Source: Misgurnus anguillicaudatus
Taxonomy: Eukaryota > Chordata > Actinopteri > Cypriniformes > Cobitidae
NCBI RefSeq assembly: GCF_027580225.2
Contig: NC_073353.2
Coordinates: 31,811,501-31,875,500 of the forward strand
Length of the DNA: 64,000 nucleotides
Direction of reading: 5' to 3'
Part shown: piece by piece, positions 54,373-64,000 of the stretch
Layout of the letters: every line of letters starts with the position of its first letter
Position numbering within the stretch: position 1 is the stretch's first letter
The notes under the pieces: model-generated
What the model was told of the DNA's origin: nothing
Seen by the model: the letters and a program-made list of their open reading frames with translations, nothing else
Databases searched by the model: none
Translations under genes and position numbers: made by a program

Positions 54373-56139
54373 AGATATTTTATCTATGTACAGTAAATCC
54401 AAATTACATTGTCTTGATTTTTTACAGAGTGCATAAAAATAAAATTTGGGGCAAACACACTGCATTTTTCAAATGACTATCTGGATGTGTAATGTAACAG
54501 TTTTATGGCTGGGCTAATTGGTGATATGGTGGGAGTTTGTTGAGGAACGGGTCACGGGCGCTTTCTCTCAGCCGATTAGCACAGGTCAACAATAATGAGT
54601 GAGAGGTTCACCGAACCCCCGCACCTTATCAGTACACACATACATCGGGTCAACCTTTTGATCTTGGCTCTATGAGACCAGGGCGTACTGACCACAGGAC
54701 GATAACAAGAGGTGGGTCTCATCTTTAATTATGAACTCTGTCTTTAATATCATGCCATGTCATGGAAAAAACATAGACAGGGTCATATCATATACTTATT
54801 TCATGGTTATTTTTTAAAGTGCCACTTCAAATTTAACATTTGTCATGATTCTAATAGTTTTTCTTTACCATTTTCACCTTCTTTATGACCCTTAGAATGT
54901 TTGTATGCCCTTTCAACATGTGATACTGCACTGCACTTATTTACAAGAATGGACCTATTTCTCCTGACAAGCTTTTTGTAATTTTTTTGAGAAACTTGTA
55001 TTCCAACACTAACGACTTTCACAACCCTGAAAAAAATCATAATATGTAACTGTACATTAAGATACAAATGTCTCTTGACCAGTAGGGGTCACTGTGTGTG
55101 AACTGCAACGTTACAAATCTAGTATGGGATTTGTCACATGATTGCACCAACCCTGACCTACCGCCCCAACCACCAAACTGGTTTGCCATCTTAAGCAACA
55201 TCTAACAACAACCAGTCCTCTATGCTCTTTATGCATAAGAAACGCAACTGTAAGTCTTTCAAACCGCCCAAGGCTATTAATGCTGGTCATACGAGTGCAC
55301 ACAATTTGTCTTAAAGTTGTCTGAAACATGAGACAACATTACAGCAAATCTATGGCAGGGGTGAGTAATCCTTCACCTGGAGATTTACGTTCCTCGCGAG
55401 TAAAGATATCACAGTCCTATGAAGCAAACCTTAACCAGATAAACTTAGTCTTAAGGTTCACTTAAAAAAGACATACAGGTTTATTAGAGTGGGTCGCACA
55501 GTGGGATAGGTGGGACATTCAATGTCGCTTGCCTACAATGATTTTGATATGAAGTTATTTTAAAACGGCAATTTACCATATATTTAATTTATAAAATACT
55601 CAATTTAAAAAGATAAACATTTTGTTTTTCCCTTATATTTACATTTAAAAATATGTTGATGGGTCCGGTATAGATTACACTGATCTAAGTATATTGCAAA
55701 ATTAAAAGTTTGGGAACCTCTGCTCTATAGGAAGGTACTGTAGATGCACCAGAGAAGGATTGAACGTGTGGTGAACACATCTCAGCATGTGCCAAAAGAG
55801 GTCATGTTATCTAAGATGTTATGTATACCTTCATCTCCAGAGAAACAAAACCTGTCACATTTAATTGTTAAGGAAGTTAAGCGACACCTTACAACACACT
55901 GCACCCAAGTATGTGAATGCATATACTTCCAGCTATTATGGCTGCAAGATATTTTGTAATTATGTAAATATCACTACATGCACAATTGTTTGCAATAACC
56001 AATTGATTTTATTACTTCAATAAGTTATGTATAATCAAATCTTATGTTGGTGCAGATTGCAGAGAGACTAGCGAGCAATAGTTTCCTTTGCCAAAAAAAG
56101 CGAAACGTATGTTGGTTAAAGTTGCCATAGAATTAAAAA
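54373..56139. other. unannotated
   Basis: No repeats shared within the window. A small palindrome TTGTCTGAAACATGAGACAA is at 55319. Short frames lack domains. Confidence 0.4.
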
Positions 56140-56410
56140 CTGTGGCATAAATGAATAATAAGAGCTCTGTACATGACACATTGTCAACCTTAAACGGGTT
56201 TGTTTCCTCATTTTTATGTAAACCTTGGGTACGCAAAAAAAGACTGCTGGAAAACAGGCCAATCTCAACACCGACTGTGACATCAAAGTCAAGATGTACG
56301 CCCCAAGATTAAATTACACATTAAATTAATTACGAAGTTGTTAAAATGCTAAAAACAAAGATGTGACTGCTAAGTTAGCGCTATATGCTAACGTTTATGC
56401 TGAAGTTCTA
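56140..56410 (+). repeat. interspersed repeat shared with 24240-24525
   Basis: Partner copy in the same orientation. The downstream part (to about 56700) with repeated AGAGCAGAGC differs from the first copy. Confidence 0.7.
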
Positions 56411-58561
56411 CTATTGACGTTACAGTTACGTTTTGCAGGTCCATACTGAAAAAAAATGTACCACTCAAAAACGTCCATTAACAATCTCCAAACAATTCGC
56501 TCAAAATTGTGAGCCTCAGAGCAGAGCAGAGCCAATCAGAGCAGAGCATTATAATTCATGACCCTTCCAAATAGGGCAAAAATAGACCATTTCATTCAAA
56601 GGACAAATCCTCGGGTTGTAAATGGACATGTTAAAACGTTTCTGGAAAATGTTTGCATAAAGTTACATACCTTCAATGTAAGTATAAAAGAACATATTAT
56701 TTAACATATTATTTTAATGCATTCTTTGGCACCTTTAAATACACTTTAGTTTTTTTAAGGTGTTTAATTATAATTTAGCCTTTTTGGATTGCATATCATA
56801 AAATGCATTATTCAATAAGTTATATTACATTTTTCTTCAGTATCTTGCAGCCCTATAGCTATGCAAACTCGTAACATTGCGTCCGAGCGCAGTGCATGAC
56901 GTCATTATTTTATGCATTGTGTTGTGCTACATTTTCAGCTTAACCTTGTAAAGTTTTTTTTAAAGGTAAAGTAATGTTATAGCATAATGTTAATTGTCTT
57001 TTCCTCTTTTTATGCTTGAGTTTGCTACTGGCACAGTAATGCGAGAACACACTGACCAAGCATTCACATCTGCGTTCGATTTCTTACCGATGTGCATGTG
57101 TGCCCTAAGCATTACAGTACATTAAAGTTAAAATTCTTTGAAAAGCATAACACTAGCATCATTAGCAGCAACAAGTGCGATAAACAAGGCATTGTGGACA
57201 AAAACAATGCTCGTCCAACATGAGTTAAAAGTCCAATTGATTGGGTTCAGGAGTAACAAAAGCTAGTTGTGTAATCGGCGCACCGCTGGGCAACAGATCA
57301 ACTGAAGTGATTTTACAATTCCTCCTTTTGTGCAGAGAGCCTGAGGCATTTACTGAGCACATGTTTGTTTTACAATGTTCTGTAACTTACATACACACTT
57401 TACAGCGTTCGCTGGTGCACAGCCAAGAAGTGATCATGACAACATCTACACGACTCGAAAAAATCCACAGAATTTCTAGGAACGAGCACTTTGCACTTTC
57501 TCTCACCTGCTCTCGCTTATTTTTTTTCTACATCTGTTTTTTCTACATCTGTTCCCTTTTCTCTAACCATTGTGTAACAGTAGGAGTTTGTGTTAATAAA
57601 CGTTGTGCTCCGGTCAGAGCTCTGTTGGAGTCTGTGGAGATGTATATATGAAAACAGCTCTCAAAAAAACATTAAAATCTCAGGATCACAACCTTTGTGC
57701 GTTACAAATCAAACATTGCATTCAAATATGAACCCTTCTGGCTGCCGGCCCTTTATTTTTTTTTAACTCATCTGAGTAACAGCATGTAATGCAAATATTT
57801 GCAGCGGTGACCTAAAAATTAAAAGTAAACCTTCGGACATTACGACATCGTTTTTGGTAAACTCTGGACAATAACTCTAATCTTGAATTCAAACTAAATA
57901 TATAGACACTGGAGGTGTGCATGTGATAACAGAGCTATGAAAGAAAACAAAAAGTGTGAAACTACCTGAATTCAAATACGGACGACATTTTATTGAAGGC
58001 CTCGTGGAATTTTTTTTTATATATACTACAACAATAGCAAAATAATTTTTAACCATAACCCTCACAGAAACATGCAAAAATTATTTGATTCAAAGAGAAG
58101 CATTATTTGGCTAATATATGGGCATTTTAAATAGTAAAGATCAATCCAAATGTCTATATTTGGCCCTCATGGGAACATATATATACTGCGCGCACACACA
58201 CATAGTCTCACGTTGTAGCTTTTGCTTTAGAAAGCATTAAATCAAGGCCTGCAGCAAAGATTGAATAATTACCCACAATGTTTTGTTTGTGTGACATATT
58301 GTGTACAAATCAATGTAGTTCACTCATCGTCTCAAAGCAAGCAGTATCTGTGGTGTGAAACGGTGCGCGACAGGTGGCATGACCCAGAAAGATAGGAGAG
58401 TAAAACAGGTTCTGCTTAACCAGTTTCTCCGCATTAGACAACCAAGATGGAATGCAAGCTCACACCTTCACACATGCACATGTACATGCATGCATACACA
58501 TTGCACATACATGCATGCATAAAATGTACAGTGACGAACATGTTGACGTGCAAAATTTCAT
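56411..58561. other. unannotated; AGAGC short repeat and a 136-codon chance frame
   Basis: GAGCAGAGCAGAGCCAATC lies at about 56519. A frame at 57241-57651 begins at TTG, has no domain and ends in a pyrimidine-rich hydrophobic run. AATAAA lies at 57595. An old LTR is possible but unsupported. Alternating purine-pyrimidine ATGCATGC words lie at 58470-58520. Confidence 0.4.
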
Positions 58562-58565
58562 TTAA

Positions 58566-59357
58566 AGGACAAGTTCGGTATTTTACACTTAAAGCCCTGT
58601 TTTCAGATTGTTTATGATGAAATAGAATGGTTTTGACTGAAATTTGGACATATGCGGCTGCCCCGAGAATTTTCGGGTGTTTGTGTTTCACCTCACACCT
58701 CTACAATGGGTTTATATGTGCACTGGAACAATCCTTCCTAAAATGCATTAAACTTTCATTTACAAAGACGTGAAACTCACCGAGTGGTCAGGGGTGTTCA
58801 CTGATACGCCCACACAAAAATCGCTGCAAAAGATGCTCTCCAACAGGTTTTATCATAGTTTATGCCAACTCCATTGACTTGTATTTGATGTGCTGTGAGG
58901 TACGGTAGTACTCCGCGCCGGGAACGTTGTTTGTATTCTTGCAATTGGCAAAGGCGGATTATCGCCACCACCTGGGCTGGAGTGTCTATTATTCTAGCTC
59001 TCAACGGAAGAAGAATGTACGGGTGTGAGGCGTTTGTAAAAATAGGTCCACAAGTTTACAACGAAATGTAAAACACCGGTTGGAAAGCATCTTTTGCAGC
59101 GATTCCTGTGCGAGCACATCAGTGAACACCCCCGACCACTCAATGAGCTCCACATCCTTACAAACGAATGTCCAATGCACTCTAGGAAGGACTGTTCCAG
59201 TGCACCATGCACACATTGTAGAGGTGGGAGGTGAAACAACAAACACCCGAAAACTCCCGGGGGAGCCGCACACGTCGAAATTTCAGTTAAAACCGTTCTA
59301 TTTCATCATAAACAATCTGAAAACAGGGCTTTAAGTGTAAAATACCGAACTTGTCCT
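58566..59357. mobile_element. TTAA-flanked foldback, 792 bp (AGGACAAGTTCGGTATTTT)
   Basis: TTAA at 58562-58565 and 59358-59361. Near-perfect terminal arms of about 65 bp (AGGACAAGTTCGGTATTTTA and mirror) continue with imperfect complementarity almost to the centre, including GGGTGTTTGTGTTTCACCTC against GAGGTGAAACAACAAACACC. A single-stranded copy would fold into a hairpin several hundred bp long. Recalled as a common fish family. Non-coding. Confidence 0.85.
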
Positions 59358-59361
59358 TTAA

Positions 59362-60230
59362 AGAGGAAAACAGCATGCATTGGGATTAGGCTTATATTAA
59401 GTGCATGCAATGTGTATGCATGTGTATATTTTCACATACAGTAGGTGCAGAGTGACCAGAAATGCAAAAGGGTTTGTAGATCATCTAGCTCATGCCCAAT
59501 ACTGTAATTAATGAATAGTGTAATCACTGTGTTTTCTCCGCTCTGTTTCTAAGCCACTAAATTAAATGCATGGATTATCGTTTATTCTGCCATCTAAGCA
59601 TTACATCTGTTTTTAATATCCAACATTCCATCAAGAACCATAACAACCAGTCATAAAGCTGCATCACAATTCGATGCCAGGACCAGAACTCAGACTTCCA
59701 AGGATGCGGACTTTGATGTATCCGGTCTTGGAATGCATCGTTTGGAAGATGCTGCCTCTAAATTTGGGATGCAGCTATAGACCTAGCATCCTCCTAGCAA
59801 TGCCCTATGAACAAGCCTGAATACTCTATCAAGTGTTTAGAAACCATTTAATGCACCTTAGCAACCTCTTTGTACGGTCTCCATCCCTAATCTTGGCATT
59901 TCCAAGCCAACACTTAAAATCAGGAAAGAAATGTCTAATTTTTAAGTGCCTTATAAACCCAAGATGCGATTTTATGTTGACTTTAACAGACTGGATTTCA
60001 GCTCTGTGACTTTAAGAAAAATCTCAGAGAGTCATCTGACAAATGCACGCACACAGACCAAGAGAGATCAGCAGGGTATAATTACGAGACCATTGTGCAT
60101 TCACAAACTGACTGACAAGCCAACTGTTTGTTCAAGTGCTGTAAGTGTATAAAAGTATGAAGAGTTTTGTGTTACTCATGGTTGGCTCAGCGTACTGTAG
60201 CGTTTCTCTGAAAGGAGAACAAATGTCCAC
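59362..60230. other. unannotated
   Basis: TGCATGCAATGTGTATGCATG words at 59403-59422. No other features. Confidence 0.4.
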
Positions 60231-60231
60231 A

Positions 60232-60266
60232 TCTTACCTGCAAAGACAAAAAAGAAAACATTAGAA
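60232..60266 (-). promoter_or_regulatory. splice acceptor joined to a donor: recursive-splice-site candidate
   Basis: On the minus strand CTAAT (branch-point-like, about 60260-60264) is followed by an almost pure pyrimidine tract and TTTGCAG, directly joined to GTAAGA (junction between 60238 and 60237). The YAG|GTAAG arrangement is the hallmark of recursive splice sites, which subdivide very long vertebrate introns. An ordinary acceptor whose exon begins GTAAG, or chance, are the alternatives. Confidence 0.4.
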
Positions 60267-60647
60267 ACTGACTTTATGAAATCAAATCTGTTTAGCATTG
60301 TTTGGTGGCTTCAGTCAATGTTCAATCCAAAAGGAAACATACTGATATAAATGGGTTTTGTGTTTGTCCATTTTATTGAATCTGTTTCCAGCAATCTGTA
60401 CATTCTGAAAGAGGTTATGCATAACCAGGACACAAGGGGCCGTGAACAGGTTAGGGACATGACTGCAACTGAGAGAACCTGTCTTTTCCCTTCTGCTTTT
60501 CTGTACTAGACAGACAGGTTGCATATCTGACTTGGCAGTCATGACTGAATGTAATCGTACTATGCAGCACACTGGGGAGAAGGCAGGAAAGTTTAACTCT
60601 TTCTGCATAGACAGGAATAGAAATCAATCAGGAAAAAAGCCAAAGAA

Positions 60648-60958
60648 ATGAAAATAAGGTTGTATTAGTAAACATCAGTAAATGCATTAATTAATGAACA
60701 AAAAATGATCAATAAAGACTTTCAGTATTCATTCTAGGTAATGTTAGTTAATGTCAAGGTAGTTGTTCATGTTAGTTCATGATGCATTCATTAATTTTCA
60801 GTTACAATGCTTGATTTTTTAAAGATATTAGTAAATGGCCAAATTAACATGAACAAATATTAATAATTGTTGTAGAAGTATTGTTCATTGTTAGTTCATG
60901 TTTGCTAATGCATTAACTATAATTGTTAACAAATACAACCTTACTGCAACTGTTACCG
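60648..60958 (-). mobile_element. degraded GGTAACACTTTACAAT-type element
   Basis: Minus-strand words GGTAACAGTTGCAGTAAGGT, GCATTAGCAAACATGAACTA and CAATGAACAATACTTCTAC match the family at 39010-39309. The left end is weak and no duplication is preserved. Confidence 0.55.
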
Positions 60959-61128
60959 GAAAATGGAAATCATTGGATTGACTGGAGAATATATGACATC
61001 TAAAAGATCAGACATGATGCTGCCTCCAACTTTTGGTCATTGCTTTAAAAAACCTAAGTGTATATTGTGGCGCTTCACAAACCTCCTCAATAGATTTTGG
61101 GTAATATTAGCCAAATAAAACACACATA

Positions 61129-61376
61129 CAGCAGGGAAAATAATTATTTTAATCAGTAAGGGGCTATTGACACAAAATTTCCACCAGATGTAGCCATCAA
61201 GCCAAATATTGAATTCATACAAAGAAATCAGAACATTTAAGTATACAAGTTGAGTCATAATAAATAAAGTGAAATGACACAGGGAAAAAGTATTGAACAC
61301 ACTTTATATAATACTTTGTAGAAAATCCTTTGTTGGTGATTACAGCTTATAGACGCCTCTTGTATGGAAAGACCCT
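61129..61376 (+). mobile_element. 5' end of a fish Tc1-like element, truncated
   Basis: Begins at TA (61127-61128) with CAGCAGGGAAAATAATTATT, continues with GGGGCTATTGACACAAAATT, CACCAGATGTAG, AATGACACAGGGAAAAAGTA and TTGTTGGTGATTACAGCTT. I recall these phrases from widespread fish Tc1-like elements. It stops at TTAA 61377 where another element begins. No transposase remains. Confidence 0.65.
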
Positions 61377-61380
61377 TTAA

Positions 61381-61749
61381 AGGTCCACTGTGTAGATTTT
61401 TAGCGGCATCTAGCAGTGAAATTGTGAATTGCAACCAACGGCTCAGTCCACAGCTCACCCATCCTTTTCAGAATGCATAGAGAAGCTACAAAAGCCGCCA
61501 CCAGACAAACATGTTATCATCTGAGACAGCATAGTGACAAAACACGCTCAATAGAAACGTTTGTCCATTTAGGGCTACTGTAGAAACATGGCGGTGCAAA
61601 TCCATCTAAGGGGACCCGCGGTGTAAAAGTGGCCAATTCTAAGGTAATAAACATAATACAGTTCATTATGTAACTTCTTTATACATAACTGATAATATAG
61701 TTATGTATTATCTGTCAAGAGATCCTTCAAAAAGTTACACAATGCACCT
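61381..61749. mobile_element. TTAA-flanked element (AGGTCCACTGTGTAGATTTTT)
   Basis: TTAA at 61377-61380 and 61750-61753. The ends AGGTCCACTGTGTAG and GTTACACAATGCACCT are inverted with mismatches. The body has GAATTGCAACCAACGGCTCA, a landmark of a fish family found in many species. Confidence 0.75.
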
Positions 61750-61753
61750 TTAA

Positions 61754-62397
61754 TCTTCAATGAACACTATTTACACACTATTTAAAATGGATCATGATCC
61801 TTTTTTCCCTCCATCCCTTTCTCACCAACCCACAGTGCTATCGTGCAGTCTGCAAAGCTGTGGCATTCAGGCAGGAGAATATCAGGAATATTGGTAGCAT
61901 TTGGTTTATGCATCAGTCAGCCTATGTGTGTAAACCATCACCGCCTCAGTGCACAGGAGACTATCGACTCAAATAGAGTTAATATTCCTCTCTTCTCCAG
62001 ACAGCATCTATTGTCAAGTTGATTCAGTGGGAGAGAGATGAGAGGATGAGCGGAAGGAGAGAAAACGCACATCCAACATCTCTCCATGATCTCTATGAAT
62101 AACTCATAGTACTGCTGCTATCTGCAGGGCAACACGTACAGTTTTTTCCTGGCTGTTACAGCCATAAGATGTCCTATAGACATTAAAACTGGGGATATGT
62201 TTATTCTTTAACTATTTCCCCATGATTTTAAGTAATATAAAGCTTTTCACAAATGCTTAATGCAGGCTTCAATGTTATTTGTAAGGCTGAATGGCTCCAT
62301 AAATAACCTTTAACCTCCACAAAACCTCTCTGTTGCACAAAAGATTCCTTATAGTGAAAATGGGTCCTACAGACTGTAAAAGGCATGAAGAAAAAAT
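61754..62397. other. unannotated
   Basis: Mixed complexity at 61970-62100; no features recognised. Confidence 0.4.
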
Positions 62398-62775
62398 GAA
62401 GAGCTCAGATGCAAAAGCATCAAAAATGAAATAATGATATTGTCTTAATGCTCTCGATATGCATTATAAATTCTTCATATACCGTAAAATCTGCTTAAAC
62501 CCAGCCTCAGGCATTCAGAAATACTGTTTTGGTGGCAAAACCCATTAAACGATTTTTTGCAAGGTCCTCTAAGTGCACAAAAAATTAGATGAATGATGGC
62601 ACCAGTACATCAAGGTACAAGAGTTCCTCACTTAGTTAAAGGAAGTTTACAGAGTATATTAGATTTTTTTATATCTTTTATTATTATTTAAAAATAAGTG
62701 AAAAGGGAATGGAGACATTTTTTGCATGTACTTAGAGGGTTTTGCTTTGAAAGACAGTCAAATTTGTTAAATGAC
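62398..62775. mobile_element. GCATCTGA-type foldback copy
   Basis: The left end GAAGAGCTCAGATGCAAAAGC is the mirror of the right end at 54343-54372. GCCTCAGGCATTCAGAAATAC and, on the right, CTTAGAGGGTTTTGC follow. The final bases beyond GTTTTGC have diverged. Confidence 0.6.
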
Positions 62776-63259
62776 TAAAGTGACATTTGTGATAAAATGA
62801 TTACAATTGCTGACTAGGCATTGGCCGGATATGAGATTCTGGCAGCATGATAACCGTAAGCAAAAATACCACGGTGTTGCGTATTTGTCATTGTAACACG
62901 AAAATGTGTTATTTTTAAATTTCTGCGTATAAAAACATCAACTTTTCAAGTGGACAAAATACATTTTATCTGTAAGCAACATACAACGTTTATGCCAGGT
63001 AAAAATAAAGCCTTTAAATGATAATATTCTTTTAAAAATATGTAATTGAAATGCAAACATGAATTCAATTACATGATTTAATTCATTTTGTGTAAACACA
63101 GTTCATACCTTGAAAACGCCATCACAGAAAATTTTTGTCTCGTTATGAAACCTTGACTCTTTAAAAACTCAGTATACCTTGAAACCGGTAACCGGCCCAT
63201 GCCTATTACTGACTAATAATATTTTCATTGGCAAGTGAAATTACTGAACCTAAACATAA
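62776..63259. other. nothing recognised
   Basis: AT-rich with no frame or repeat of note. Confidence 0.4.
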
Positions 63260-63325
63260 GAGCCTGAAAATGCTAATTTACAAGAAAACATGTCAGATGC
63301 ACGGTTTCCCATCTGAACTCTTCTT
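63260..63325. repeat. GCATCTGA-family fragment
   Basis: AAGAGCCTGAAAATGCTAAT, ACATGTCAGATGCAC and CATCTGAACTCTTC match the right half of the 53945-54372 element. Confidence 0.55.
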
Positions 63326-64000
63326 CGGTGCTTTTAAGTTCTTCAATGGCATTGCTCAAAATAATCCTTTATCTCTTTTATTTTTAACAATATACTTCAA
63401 TAATCTCGTGAGCCTCCTAATTCAAATGTTCTGAGAAAATAATTACAGGGAAGATGAATGTGACACTGGGAATACCAAACATTCATTGTGTATTCATATG
63501 AAATAAATTTGAAATTCTGCACACATCAAACCACATAAATCGTGTCCCAGGCTTGCATTTTTTGAGTAGCTGTCTTACAATATCCCTTTCATAAGAAGTC
63601 TAATAAGTTATATGTTTCTCTATCCTGTACTAGATGTGTGGTTTATTTACAATTTTTTAATGCAAGACTAAAAAAGCTGGAGCAGAGCAATAACAAAAAA
63701 CTTTGAGCAAGGATAGGAAAGCGCTAAAATACTCTGATTCTCTTACAAACCTCTAAGGGTTCATGAACCTGATTTCTCTGCCTACTCTAAAATATTTAGC
63801 CACCATCTATTTGGCCGAAGCAAGCACACAGACAGCATATGTTCTGGTCTTCAGCATCCACACCAGAATGCTTTTTTCAAGTTTCTTGATTAAATGCATG
63901 ACCGTGCACTATAAAAAGGCCGTTTTTGGAGTGAACTTGGTTTACACATATAGTTAAATAGTTACACTCTTCATGAATAATAAAACATGAGTAACAAACA
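63326..64000. other. nothing recognised
   Basis: AT-rich window end. Short plus-strand frames are unsupported. Confidence 0.4.

Noticed and set aside
57241..57651. 136-codon plus-strand frame
   Set aside because: Starts at TTG, no domain, low-complexity hydrophobic C-terminal part. An LTR-like reading (AATAAA at 57595) had no matching partner or terminal TG/CA evidence.

Overview
This window is vertebrate nuclear DNA, most likely from a teleost and probably a cyprinid-type fish. That reading rests on the density and kinds of interspersed repeats: many short foldback elements flanked by TTAA, several hAT and Harbinger derivatives, fish-type Tc1 pieces, tRNA-derived SINEs, and an L2-type 3' end with an AAAGCGCTATATAAAT tail followed by TTGAA repeats. 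I see no intact protein-coding gene, rRNA, tRNA gene or CRISPR array. Nearly all open frames are short chance frames in AT-rich intronic or intergenic DNA. The only coding traces I can support are five broken transposon genes. Family resemblances are from memory, because no database search was possible. Boundaries, target-site duplications (TSDs) and inverted repeats were read directly.

Layout. 0-9 kb: a Penelope-like inverted-repeat element (240-926) with a hammerhead-like core, two TTAA elements, and a foldback carrying a broken THAP zinc finger (5.8-6.3 kb). 10-18 kb: two copies of one TTAA family, a degenerate tandem duplication (13.4-14.0 kb), a dispersed duplicated segment (15.3 and 17.1 kb) and a Tc1-like transposase fragment. 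18.8-25 kb: a 2.2-kb TTAA element holding a foldback that holds a SINE, then a TTAA element split by a Harbinger-type element. 26-33 kb: foldbacks, a hAT element with a perfect 8-bp TSD inside another repeat, and three repeats joined through shared TTAA sites. 34-40 kb: two larger hAT relics with broken zinc-finger exons, one holding two further elements, each with a perfect 8-bp TSD. 42.7-44.3 kb and 50.9-53.9 kb: further nests. 58-64 kb: a 0.8-kb foldback, Tc1 and TTAA elements, and a minus-strand site that looks like a recursive splice site (60.23-60.27 kb).

Several repeat-poor, higher-complexity stretches (about 4.5-4.85, 14.75-15.3, 28.3-28.7, 34.2-34.45, 48.2-48.65 and 49.0-49.75 kb) could be conserved non-coding elements. 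Together with the splice-like site they fit an intron or gene desert around a developmental or neuronal gene, possibly transcribed on the minus strand. That is inference. The most useful results here are the insertion order given by precise TSDs, the broken transposase exons, and the recursive-splice and hammerhead-like candidates.
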